This document shows positions 1 through 6,147 of a DNA stretch of 7,632 bases, in pieces. Each line of letters starts with the position of its first letter. Positions within the stretch are counted from its first letter, which is position 1. Origin of the DNA: an uncultured Bacilli bacterium (lineage in GTDB: Bacteria > Bacillota_I > Bacilli_A > RF39 > UBA660); the NCBI GenBank assembly GCA_947623855.1, contig CANQHW010000055.1, positions 1 to 7,632 on the forward strand. Reading direction: 5' to 3'. The notes under the pieces were generated by a model that was not told where the DNA came from, made no database searches, and worked only from the letters and a program-made list of their open reading frames with translations. The position numbers were made by a program, and so were the translations under genes.

Positions 1-1836
1 CAAGATCCGCGTTATCAAAAATATATTGGTCAAAATGTTATCCTTCCTATCGTTAATAAAAAAATTCCTATCATAGGAGATGACCATGCCGACCCCGAAT
101 TTGGTACTGGAGTTGTTAAAATTACTCCTGCTCATGACCCTAACGACTTCGAAGTTGGTAAAAGACATAATTTAGAACGGATTATTGTTATTAATCCGGA
201 TGGGACAATGAATGAAAATGCCTTAAAATATGCCGGTCAAGATCGTTTTGTAGCTCGGGAAAACTTAGTTAAAGATTTAGAAGCAGCCGGTTTACTAATT
301 AAAATTGTAAAAATAACCCACTCAGTAGGACATAGTGAAAGAACCAATGTTATGGTTGAACCATATCTTTCTAAACAATGGTTTGTTAAAATGCGTCCTT
401 TAGCTGATAAAGTCTTAGAAAATCAAAAAAATAAAGATACCAAAGTTAACTTTGTACCTAAACGTTTTGAAAAAATAATGAATCACTGGATGGAAATAAC
501 CTATGATTGGTGTATTTCTAGACAATTATGGTGGGGACATCGAATTCCTGCATGGTATAAAGATGATCAAGTCTATGTTGGAATAAACCCTCCAAAAGAA
601 GAAGGTTGGGTCCAAGATCCTGATGTCCTAGATACTTGGTTTAGTAGTGCCTTATGGCCTTTTAGTACCCTAGGATGGCCGCAAAATACTCCTGATTTTA
701 AACGCTATTATCCTAATGATGTCTTAGTAACCGGTTATGATATTATTCCTTTCTGGGTTAATCGGATGACCTTCCAAGGACTTCATTTTACCGGCACTAG
801 ACCATTTAAAGAATGTTTAATCCACGGATTAATTCGAGATAAACAAGGAAGAAAAATGTCCAAAAGTTTAGGTAATGGTGTTGATCCTATGGATGTCATC
901 GATAAATATGGTTGTGATGCCTTAAGATTTTTCTTAAGTACAAGTAGTGCTATGGGTCAAGATTTACGTTATGATGAAGAAAAAGTTAAATCTACCTGGA
1001 ATTTTATCAATAAATTATGGAATGCTTCCCGTTTTTGTTTAATGAATATTTCTACTTTAAAAACCTATGACTTTCAAGATTTAGAAGATAAAGATAAATG
1101 GATTTTAAATAGATTAAATAAACTTATTAAAAATGTTACTAAATTAATGGAAAAATATGAATTTAATACAGCGGGGAATGAAATATATGCTTTTATCTGG
1201 AATGATTTTTGTGATTCCTATATCGAAATGAGTAAATTTAGTTTAACTAAACCTGCTACGCAAAGTACCTTATGTTATACCTTAACTGCTATCTTAAAAT
1301 TATTACATCCTTTTATGCCTTTTGTTACTGATGAAATCTATAGCATGTTACCAATTAAAGATGCCGAAAATATTATGATTAGTCCATATCCTACTATTAA
1401 TAAAGACTTTAAATTTAATGAAGAAGAAAATACTATTACCAATCTTTTAAACTTTATTAAAAACTTTCGTAATATTAAACAAGAAAATAAAATTAGTAAA
1501 GATGCCCAAGTTTTATTACTAGGAGACTTAGATTATTCTTTAATTATTAAAATGTTAAAATTAGATAATAACTTAATAGATAAAGAACTTAATATTACTA
1601 GTTATAAAGTAAGTAGTGGTAGTTATAGTGGAATTATTTACTATGAAAAAGAATTAACTAAAGAAGATGAAGAATCTTTACAAAAACAAATTACTACTTT
1701 AAAAGCTAGTATTAAAAAAAGAGAAGAATTACTTAATAATCAAAACTTTGTTAGTAAAGCCCCAGCTACTTTAGTAGCTAATGAAAAGAAAAAATTAGCA
1801 GAAGAAAAGAAGTTATTAGTAAACCTTACAAAATAA
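1..1836 (+). CDS. valS: Valyl-tRNA synthetase, 5'-truncated by window edge
   Basis: Class I aminoacyl-tRNA synthetase that charges tRNA-Val with valine in the cytoplasm. The reading frame is open from base 1 to the TAA at 1834-1836 (611 visible residues), so the ATG at 208 is an internal methionine, not the start. About a third of the usual ~880 residues, including the HIGH motif, lies upstream. Visible parts in order, counted from base 1: end of the CP1 editing domain with GTGVVKITPAHDPNDFE at residues 35-51; the catalytic-core segments WWGHRIPAWY and DVLDTWFSSALWPF; the KMSKS signature at 285-289 (bases 853-867); the helical anticodon-binding domain with NFINKLWNASRF; and a C-terminal lysine/glutamate-rich coiled coil from about 547 to the end, which is typical of ValRS and contacts the tRNA. 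The editing motif and the C-terminal arm distinguish it from IleRS and LeuRS. No terminator hairpin is visible after the stop codon. Confidence 0.97.
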   Translation, partial: QDPRYQKYIGQNVILPIVNKKIPIIGDDHADPEFGTGVVKITPAHDPNDFEVGKRHNLERIIVINPDGTMNENALKYAGQDRFVARENLVKDLEAAGLLIKIVKITHSVGHSERTNVMVEPYLSKQWFVKMRPLADKVLENQKNKDTKVNFVPKRFEKIMNHWMEITYDWCISRQLWWGHRIPAWYKDDQVYVGINPPKEEGWVQDPDVLDTWFSSALWPFSTLGWPQNTPDFKRYYPNDVLVTGYDIIPFWVNRMTFQGLHFTGTRPFKECLIHGLIRDKQGRKMSKSLGNGVDPMDVIDKYGCDALRFFLSTSSAMGQDLRYDEEKVKSTWNFINKLWNASRFCLMNISTLKTYDFQDLEDKDKWILNRLNKLIKNVTKLMEKYEFNTAGNEIYAFIWNDFCDSYIEMSKFSLTKPATQSTLCYTLTAILKLLHPFMPFVTDEIYSMLPIKDAENIMISPYPTINKDFKFNEEENTITNLLNFIKNFRNIKQENKISKDAQVLLLGDLDYSLIIKMLKLDNNLIDKELNITSYKVSSGSYSGIIYYEKELTKEDEESLQKQITTLKASIKKREELLNNQNFVSKAPATLVANEKKKLAEEKKLLVNLTK

Positions 1837-1839
1837 ATC

Positions 1840-1869
1840 TTGTATAATATTAGTATTTTGTGGTACAAT
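1840..1869 (+). promoter_or_regulatory. Predicted sigma-A promoter of the surface-protein gene
   Basis: A TTGTAT -35-like element (1840-1845) is separated by 18 nt from TACAAT (1864-1869). That -10 is preceded by TG at 1861-1862, giving an extended -10 (TGGTACAAT). Transcription would start near 1876, leaving a leader of about 17 nt. A perfect TATAAT at 1843-1848 overlaps the -35 element and could be an alternative -10, but it lacks a good -35. The promoter begins three bases after the valS stop codon. The downstream gene can therefore be transcribed separately, although readthrough from valS is also possible because no terminator intervenes. Confidence 0.6.
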
Positions 1870-1892
1870 TAATAAAAATAAGGGTGATATAA

Positions 1893-2756
1893 ATGAAAAA
1901 AGTCGTATTATGGGTATTAATATCTATGGGAATAATAAATACTAAAGCCCACGTCGCTTGTGAGAAATGGGAATTAAAAAAAGGGGAGAGTACTAATTGT
2001 CAAATATCTTCTACTACCTATGATAAAGCTGTAAAATCTCTAACTTTTTCGGGAAGTAAAGGTGGTAATTTAACTATTTCTTCTCTAACAGCGGTTTCTC
2101 CCTTTACTTTAGGAAAGACTTCCCTAGATACCGATCTAGAAATTACCGTAAACTCTAGTGCTTCAAAAGGAACTTCTATTAAAGAAAGTAACTCTAAAGT
2201 AGCGACATTTACCTTAACAATGAGTTCTAATCCTAATAAAGATCTTAAAAACTCTTTATGTTTATTATATGAATCCGTAATATTTGCTGATAATTCTATA
2301 TTTATGCCTTCCATTCAATTAGGAGTTAAATGTCCAGAAATAACTTTATTAGCTGATGATGGTACTCCTGAAACCGGTGATGGTAAAGAAGAACCCGATC
2401 CTGACGTTGATCCTGATCCTGATGATGGCGATGAAGGAGAAGACGGTGGAGGAAAAGGTGATACTGGAGGAGATGAACAAGAAGAAGGGAATACCGATCC
2501 TCAACCAGGTGAAAATACCGAAACAGAAGATAATAAACCAAGTACTGGGGATAATACTAACAATAATTCGGGTAGTTCTTCGACCACTAATCCTCCTCTA
2601 GATTCTGATACCTCTTATGGTCAAGATTGCCAAGGCGAAGAATGCGACCCTAATACCGGTAGTTTTATTCCTTATGTTGTTTTAGCTAGTGGTGCTACTT
2701 TAGGATTAATTATTTTATATACGATAAGAAGAAAAGCTAAATTTTATAATATTTAA
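1893..2756 (+). CDS. Exported acidic surface protein with PxTG-like C-terminal anchor
   Basis: I do not recognise a named family. The 287-residue product has the architecture of a surface-anchored protein. A signal peptide covers residues 1 to about 19-22 (MKK, hydrophobic core, TKA or HVA cleavage). Residues 23-150 are rich in Ser/Thr and beta-prone, possibly an Ig- or cohesin-like fold. Residues 152-245 form a low-complexity linker rich in Asp, Glu, Gly, Pro, Thr and Asn, with DP repeats near 169-176. DPNTG follows at 252-256, then a hydrophobic helix (about 258-278) and a short basic tail (RRKAKFYNI). This order resembles LPxTG sorting signals, but the motif is DPNTG. Six cysteines fall in three local pairs: C23/C36, C123/C147 and C246/C251, suggesting disulfides outside the cell. 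C23 follows HVA, a poor lipobox, so a lipoprotein is less likely. The start is supported by AGGGTGAT at 1881-1888, four bases upstream. The gene has its own promoter and converges on the yigZ-like gene. Function is unknown; adhesion or a surface spacer is only a guess. Confidence 0.85.
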   Translation: MKKVVLWVLISMGIINTKAHVACEKWELKKGESTNCQISSTTYDKAVKSLTFSGSKGGNLTISSLTAVSPFTLGKTSLDTDLEITVNSSASKGTSIKESNSKVATFTLTMSSNPNKDLKNSLCLLYESVIFADNSIFMPSIQLGVKCPEITLLADDGTPETGDGKEEPDPDVDPDPDDGDEGEDGGGKGDTGGDEQEEGNTDPQPGENTETEDNKPSTGDNTNNNSGSSSTTNPPLDSDTSYGQDCQGEECDPNTGSFIPYVVLASGATLGLIILYTIRRKAKFYNI

Positions 2757-2780
2757 AAAGAAGTTTGATCACTTCTTTTT
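2755..2780. terminator. Bidirectional intrinsic terminator shared by convergent genes
   Basis: AAAAAGAAGT (2755-2764) and ACTTCTTTTT (2771-2780) form a perfect 10-bp stem around the 6-nt loop TTGATC. The A-run on one arm and T-run on the other give a U-tract on either strand, so the hairpin can terminate both the surface-protein transcript and the minus-strand yigZ-like transcript. It overlaps both stop codons: TAA at 2754-2756 on plus, and the minus-strand TAA at 2779-2781. Confidence 0.85.
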
Positions 2781-3126
2781 ATTTAGCTACTAAATTCGCG
2801 GCTTCACTATAAGCTCTTATTAATCCTCCCGAACCTAACTTTACTCCTCCAAAATATCTAATAACTACAATTAAAGTCTTATCTAAATTATTTCGCATAA
2901 TAATATTATGAATGGGACTTCCCGCAGTACCTGCCGGTTCTTTATCATCACTTTTCTTTTCTATATTTCCTATTTTATATGCATAGGGTATATGTCTTGC
3001 TTTTTTATGTTCTTTTTTTAAAGAAAGTAAAATATTATCTATTTCTTCTTTATTTTCTACCTGATATCTTATCCCAATAAACCGACTTTTTTTAATAATT
3101 ATTTCTTCTTCTTTAATCTTTTCCAT
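2779..3126 (-). CDS. yigZ: YigZ/IMPACT (UPF0029) family protein, single-domain form
   Basis: A 115-residue protein matching the N-terminal UPF0029 domain of the YigZ/YvyE/IMPACT family. Visible family segments are KKSRFIG near residue 13; ARHIPYAYKIG; DDKEPAGTAGSPI (usually DDGEPxGTAGxPI); and the family signature IRYFGGVKLGSGGLIRAY. The bacterial members I know are about 200-215 residues and carry a second, ferredoxin-like C-terminal domain (DUF1949). Here the protein stops at the end of the first domain, and the stop codon lies inside a well-formed terminator, so this looks like a settled short form rather than a sequencing break. Eukaryotic IMPACT acts in translational control; the bacterial role is poorly defined, so no activity is assigned. 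The ATG is supported by AGAGGA on the minus strand (3133-3138) six bases upstream. The gene is divergent from uvrC and convergent with the surface-protein gene. Confidence 0.9.
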   Translation of the reverse strand: MEKIKEEEIIIKKSRFIGIRYQVENKEEIDNILLSLKKEHKKARHIPYAYKIGNIEKKSDDKEPAGTAGSPIHNIIMRNNLDKTLIVVIRYFGGVKLGSGGLIRAYSEAANLVAK

Positions 3127-3144
3127 ATAAAATCCTCTATACCA

Positions 3145-3153
3145 ATTATACCA
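3145..3153 (-). promoter_or_regulatory. yigZ: Predicted extended -10 promoter of the yigZ-like gene
   Basis: On the minus strand, TGGTATAAT (plus positions 3153 down to 3145) is a perfect TATAAT with an upstream TG. The -35 region about 17 nt upstream (TTTCTA, plus 3168-3173) is weak, as is often the case with extended -10 promoters. Transcription would start near 3138, right at the AGAGGA ribosome binding site, so the leader would be only about 12 nt. The -35 area overlaps the -10 of the opposite uvrC promoter. Confidence 0.6.
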
Positions 3154-3159
3154 AATTTA

Positions 3160-3168
3160 TGATATGAT
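3160..3168 (+). promoter_or_regulatory. uvrC: Predicted extended -10 promoter of the uvrC operon
   Basis: TGATATGAT (TG at 3160-3161, TATGAT at 3163-3168) is a good extended -10. A second TATGAT at 3158-3163 overlaps it. No clear TTGACA-like -35 is seen at 3139-3145. Transcription would begin near 3175, about 25 nt before the uvrC ATG. It is the only convincing promoter I see for the four-gene plus-strand operon. No SOS box (LexA or DinR type) was recognised around it. Confidence 0.5.
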
Positions 3169-3200
3169 AGAAATACTAATATGTAAGGAGGTCATCTCAT

Positions 3201-4979
3201 ATGTTTAAAGATAAACTATCTTTAGTACCCCATCTTCCTGGTTCTTACCAAATGAAAGATGCTAACGGTGTAATTATCTATGTAGGTAAAGCTAAAGATC
3301 TTCATAAAAGAGTTTCTTCCTACTTTAACCGTACTCATACTGGTAAAACCGCTAAAATGGTAAGTGAAATAAAAGATTTTACTTATATCGTCGCTAGTAG
3401 TGAATTAGAAGCTTTTCTAATTGAAATAAATTTAATTAAAGAATATGACCCTAAATATAATATCTTACTTACGGATGATAAAACCTATCCTTATATTGAA
3501 TATATTAAAAAACCTTTTCCTCGTCTTAAAATATCCCGTTATGTTAATGTTACTAAAAAAGAACATAAACTTTTATTTGGACCTTATCCTAATGCATATG
3601 CCGCCAGACGTATTGTCAATTTACTTAACCGCTTATATCCTTTAAAAAAGTGTAATGGTCATCCTAAAGAAGTTTGTTTATATTATCATATTGGAGAATG
3701 TTTAGGTTATTGTGTTAAAGATGTAAAAGAAGAAGAAATTGCTAAAATTGAAAACGAAGTTTTAAGTTTTTTAAGAGGTAATGATACCCAAGTTCGAGAA
3801 AAAATCTTAGAAAAGATTAATTATTATAGTGAAAATTTAAACTATGAAAAAGCTTTAGAACTTAAAAATGAATTAAATTATATAGATATCATTGGTAATA
3901 AACAAAAAATTGTTTTACATGATTTTGTCAATCGCGACTTTGTAGGAGTTTATACCCATTTAGGTTATGTTAGTATTACGATTCTTTTTGTTCGTAATGG
4001 TAAATTAATTGGTAGTAAAAATCATATCACGACCGTTACCGATAATCTAAATGATGAAATCGATTACTTTATCTCTAAATTCTATTTAAAAAATGAAGTT
4101 CCCAAAGAAATAATTGTTTTAGATACCGTTAATACCTCTTTATTAAGTGAAATCTTACATACTAAAGTTTATACTCCTCAAAAAGGTCTTAAAAAATCTT
4201 TACTTAATATGGCTTGTGATAATGCCAAAATTACTTTTGAAACGGAGTTTGAATTAATCAAAAAAGATGAAGAAAAAACTTCTAAATCTAATGCCGAACT
4301 TGGTAAAGTTTTACATATTCCAAATTTAAATCGCATAGATATTTTTGATAATTCCAATCTGTTTGGAGATTTTTCTGTTTCCGGTATGGTAGTCTTTATT
4401 GATGGCCAACCGGCTAAAAAAGAATATCGTAAATACAAAATAACCATGGATAAAAATGATGATTACCATACCATGCAAGAAGTAATCTATCGCCGGTATC
4501 AACGAGCTTTAGTCGAAAAAAGTAAACTTCCTGAATTAATCATCGTTGATGGCGGCGAAAACCAAATTAAAGCGGCCCAAGAAGTATTAGATACTCTTAA
4601 TTTACCGATTAAAATAATTGGTCTTAAAAAAGATAATCACCATCGAACTAATGCTTTAATTGATAGTAATTTAGAAGAAATACCCATCTCTAAAGATAGT
4701 AATTTATTCTTCTTTCTTACCCGTATGCAAGATGAAGTCCATCGCTTTACCATTAATTATCACCGCAGTCTCCGTAGTAAAAAAAGTATTAAAAGCTTAT
4801 TAGATGATGTTGAGGGCATTGGACCAAAACGCCGTAAAGACCTTCTTCGCACCTTTGGCAGCCTTACTAAAATACAAGAAGCTAGCGATGAAGAATTAGC
4901 CAAAGTAATCCCTAAAAACGTTATTACCACCCTAAGAGAATTCTTACATACCCTTCAAACTAAAAAGGAAGAGAAGTAA
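3201..4979 (+). CDS. uvrC: UvrABC system protein C (excinuclease subunit)
   Basis: Dual-incision nuclease of nucleotide excision repair; it joins UvrB on damaged DNA and cuts on both sides of the lesion. At 592 residues it is full length. In order: a GIY-YIG nuclease (about 12-90) with PGSY and YVGKAKDLHKRV, likely catalytic Y27, R37 and E75; a four-cysteine set C151, C159, C167, C171, matching in position the reported E. coli UvrC [4Fe-4S] ligand region; a UvrB-interacting UVR motif (about 200-235); an RNase H-like C-terminal nuclease with the D-D-H triad D383 (IFDNS), D450 (IIVDGGENQI) and H514 (RMQDEVHRF); and tandem helix-hairpin-helix DNA binding (about 533-582, VEGIGPKRRKDLL). Both nuclease centres look intact. 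The start has an excellent AAGGAGGT (3185-3192) eight bases upstream. First gene of the operon; the next ATG follows its stop codon after a single base. Confidence 0.97.
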   Translation: MFKDKLSLVPHLPGSYQMKDANGVIIYVGKAKDLHKRVSSYFNRTHTGKTAKMVSEIKDFTYIVASSELEAFLIEINLIKEYDPKYNILLTDDKTYPYIEYIKKPFPRLKISRYVNVTKKEHKLLFGPYPNAYAARRIVNLLNRLYPLKKCNGHPKEVCLYYHIGECLGYCVKDVKEEEIAKIENEVLSFLRGNDTQVREKILEKINYYSENLNYEKALELKNELNYIDIIGNKQKIVLHDFVNRDFVGVYTHLGYVSITILFVRNGKLIGSKNHITTVTDNLNDEIDYFISKFYLKNEVPKEIIVLDTVNTSLLSEILHTKVYTPQKGLKKSLLNMACDNAKITFETEFELIKKDEEKTSKSNAELGKVLHIPNLNRIDIFDNSNLFGDFSVSGMVVFIDGQPAKKEYRKYKITMDKNDDYHTMQEVIYRRYQRALVEKSKLPELIIVDGGENQIKAAQEVLDTLNLPIKIIGLKKDNHHRTNALIDSNLEEIPISKDSNLFFFLTRMQDEVHRFTINYHRSLRSKKSIKSLLDDVEGIGPKRRKDLLRTFGSLTKIQEASDEELAKVIPKNVITTLREFLHTLQTKKEEK

Positions 4980-4980
4980 T

Positions 4981-6147
4981 ATGAATAAATATATTAATAT
5001 ATCCAAAAATTTTCTAAAAAAAAGACCCCAAGATATTACCTTAAAATTAGATAGTGAATTTATCTATCTTCCCTTAAGTACTACTTCTAAAATCCTATTT
5101 AATCCTGGTAAAGTCTTAAAAAAAGAAACTATTATCGCCATGAATAGCACCAATATACCCTTAATCACCCCCGTTTCTGGTGTCTTTTTAGGTATTAAAG
5201 AAATGCCTAATTATGAAAATAAAAATATTAAAACTTTAGTTATTAAAAATAATTATAAAGAAGAAACCAATAAAAAAATAGCTAGTAAAAGAAATTTAAG
5301 TAAATATAGTAAAGAAGTAATCTTACTAATTATTCAAAGACTTAATATTAAAACTAATAAAGATAAAAATCTTTTTCAAGAAATAGATAGAGAACCTAAA
5401 AAAATATATATTAACGCTTTATGCGACGAAGTAAATAACTATAATAATGAGTTTCGTTTATTACATAATAAAGACTTAATCTTAGAAACTATCTCCGCTT
5501 TAAATACAATCTTTAATTTAGAAGAAAGTGATCTCTTAATTAAAGATACTAGTAGTGAAGTAATAAGTGTTTATAAAGAATTTTTAGGATCTTTTCCTAA
5601 TATAAATCTCCATCTTATCAAAGATGTCTATCCTATAAGTCGTTATGAAGTCTTATCTAAATATTTACTTCTTAATAATAAAGACTTAGTAATAAATCTA
5701 GAAGATATATATAAACTAGGTTATGCTCTAAAACGCCAACGGTTTGTTACTGAAAAACTCTTAACCATAAGTGGACCTGTTGTTCTTGATCCCCATATCT
5801 ATGAATTAAAAATTGGTACTAAATTAAGTGAAATCTTAAATATTAACGAAATCAAAGAAAAATATGATATCTGGATTAATAACTATCTTGAACAAAATAA
5901 ACTTCTAATGGATGACTTAATTATTGATGATAATGTAAATGCTTTAATTATTACTGATAAAAATCTTTCTTTACCTAAACCTTGTAATAATTGTGGAATA
6001 TGTTATACTAGTTGTCCTATCGGACTTAATCCTAAAAAATTAGATCAAAAAGAAATAAATGAAAAATGTTTAAAATGTGGTTTATGTTCTTATATGTGCC
6101 CCTGTAATATCTTAATCCATAAAAAGGAAGTGGAAATTCATGAATAA
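4981..6147 (+). CDS. RnfC-like [4Fe-4S] protein lacking the NADH/FMN motifs
   Basis: A 388-residue relative of RnfC, the peripheral NADH- and ferredoxin-handling subunit of Rnf complexes (usually about 430-450 residues or more). The RnfC domain order can be traced. An N-terminal barrel-sandwich region (about 12-92) includes the TPVSGVFLGI stretch. A central region (about 110-245) corresponds to the NADH/FMN domain. An SLBB-like segment (about 256-290, LLTISGPVVLDPHIYELKIGT) aligns with RnfC's VTVTGxxxxP...RIGTP. Two ferredoxin-type clusters follow: C335, C338, C341, C345-Pro and C363, C366, C369, C373-Pro, both CxxCxxCxxxCP. In the central region the GLGGAGFPT loop is absent and the usual YPxGGEK reads YPISRYE, although a trace of INGAECEP survives as INALCDE (144-150). 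Flavin or NADH binding therefore looks lost. AAGGAAG at 4965-4971, nine bases upstream, serves the start. Its stop overlaps the RnfD-like start by 8 nt. Family assignment is solid; the actual electron donor is unknown. Confidence 0.85.
   Translation: MNKYINISKNFLKKRPQDITLKLDSEFIYLPLSTTSKILFNPGKVLKKETIIAMNSTNIPLITPVSGVFLGIKEMPNYENKNIKTLVIKNNYKEETNKKIASKRNLSKYSKEVILLIIQRLNIKTNKDKNLFQEIDREPKKIYINALCDEVNNYNNEFRLLHNKDLILETISALNTIFNLEESDLLIKDTSSEVISVYKEFLGSFPNINLHLIKDVYPISRYEVLSKYLLLNNKDLVINLEDIYKLGYALKRQRFVTEKLLTISGPVVLDPHIYELKIGTKLSEILNINEIKEKYDIWINNYLEQNKLLMDDLIIDDNVNALIITDKNLSLPKPCNNCGICYTSCPIGLNPKKLDQKEINEKCLKCGLCSYMCPCNILIHKKEVEIHE
6124..6130 (+). promoter_or_regulatory. Ribosome binding site of the RnfD-like gene inside the RnfC-like gene
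   Basis: AAGGAAG lies nine bases before the ATG at 6140, inside the last codons of the RnfC-like gene. The same ten bases (AAAAAGGAAG) precede the RnfC-like start at the same distance. The site supports the ATG at 6140 and the 8-nt gene overlap, as expected for translational coupling of two subunits made together. Confidence 0.65.

Noticed and set aside
208..210. ATG at 208 as the true start of valS
   Set aside because: The frame is open to base 1 and the upstream residues contain the conserved ValRS editing-domain motif, so the gene starts outside the window.
1837..1892. Terminator or riboswitch between valS and the surface-protein gene
   Set aside because: The 56-nt gap has no stable inverted repeat followed by a T-run; it holds only the promoter and ribosome binding site.
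1953..1961. Lipobox (HVAC) making the surface protein a lipoprotein
   Set aside because: A histidine at -3 is atypical, C23 has a likely disulfide partner at C36, and the protein already has a C-terminal membrane anchor.
2018..2314. Minus-strand open frame opposite the surface-protein ectodomain
   Set aside because: It lies wholly antisense to a well-supported gene, has no recognisable domain and no convincing ribosome binding site; it is a shadow of the opposite frame.
2391..2460. Asp-rich stretch as a dockerin-type or EF-hand calcium loop
   Set aside because: The DPDVDPDPDDGD run superficially resembles DxDxDG, but there are no flanking helices or duplicated loops; it reads better as an acidic low-complexity linker.
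2326..2601. Open frames on both strands within the acidic linker region
   Set aside because: They give low-complexity products (runs of His/Leu/Gln or Met/Ile/Leu) that arise from GAT/GAA repeats read in the wrong frame.
3445..3645. Small plus-strand open frame inside uvrC
   Set aside because: It lies within the conserved UvrC coding sequence in another frame and has no family resemblance.
4178..4447. Minus-strand open frame inside uvrC
   Set aside because: It is antisense to the conserved nuclease region; no ribosome binding site or homology seen.
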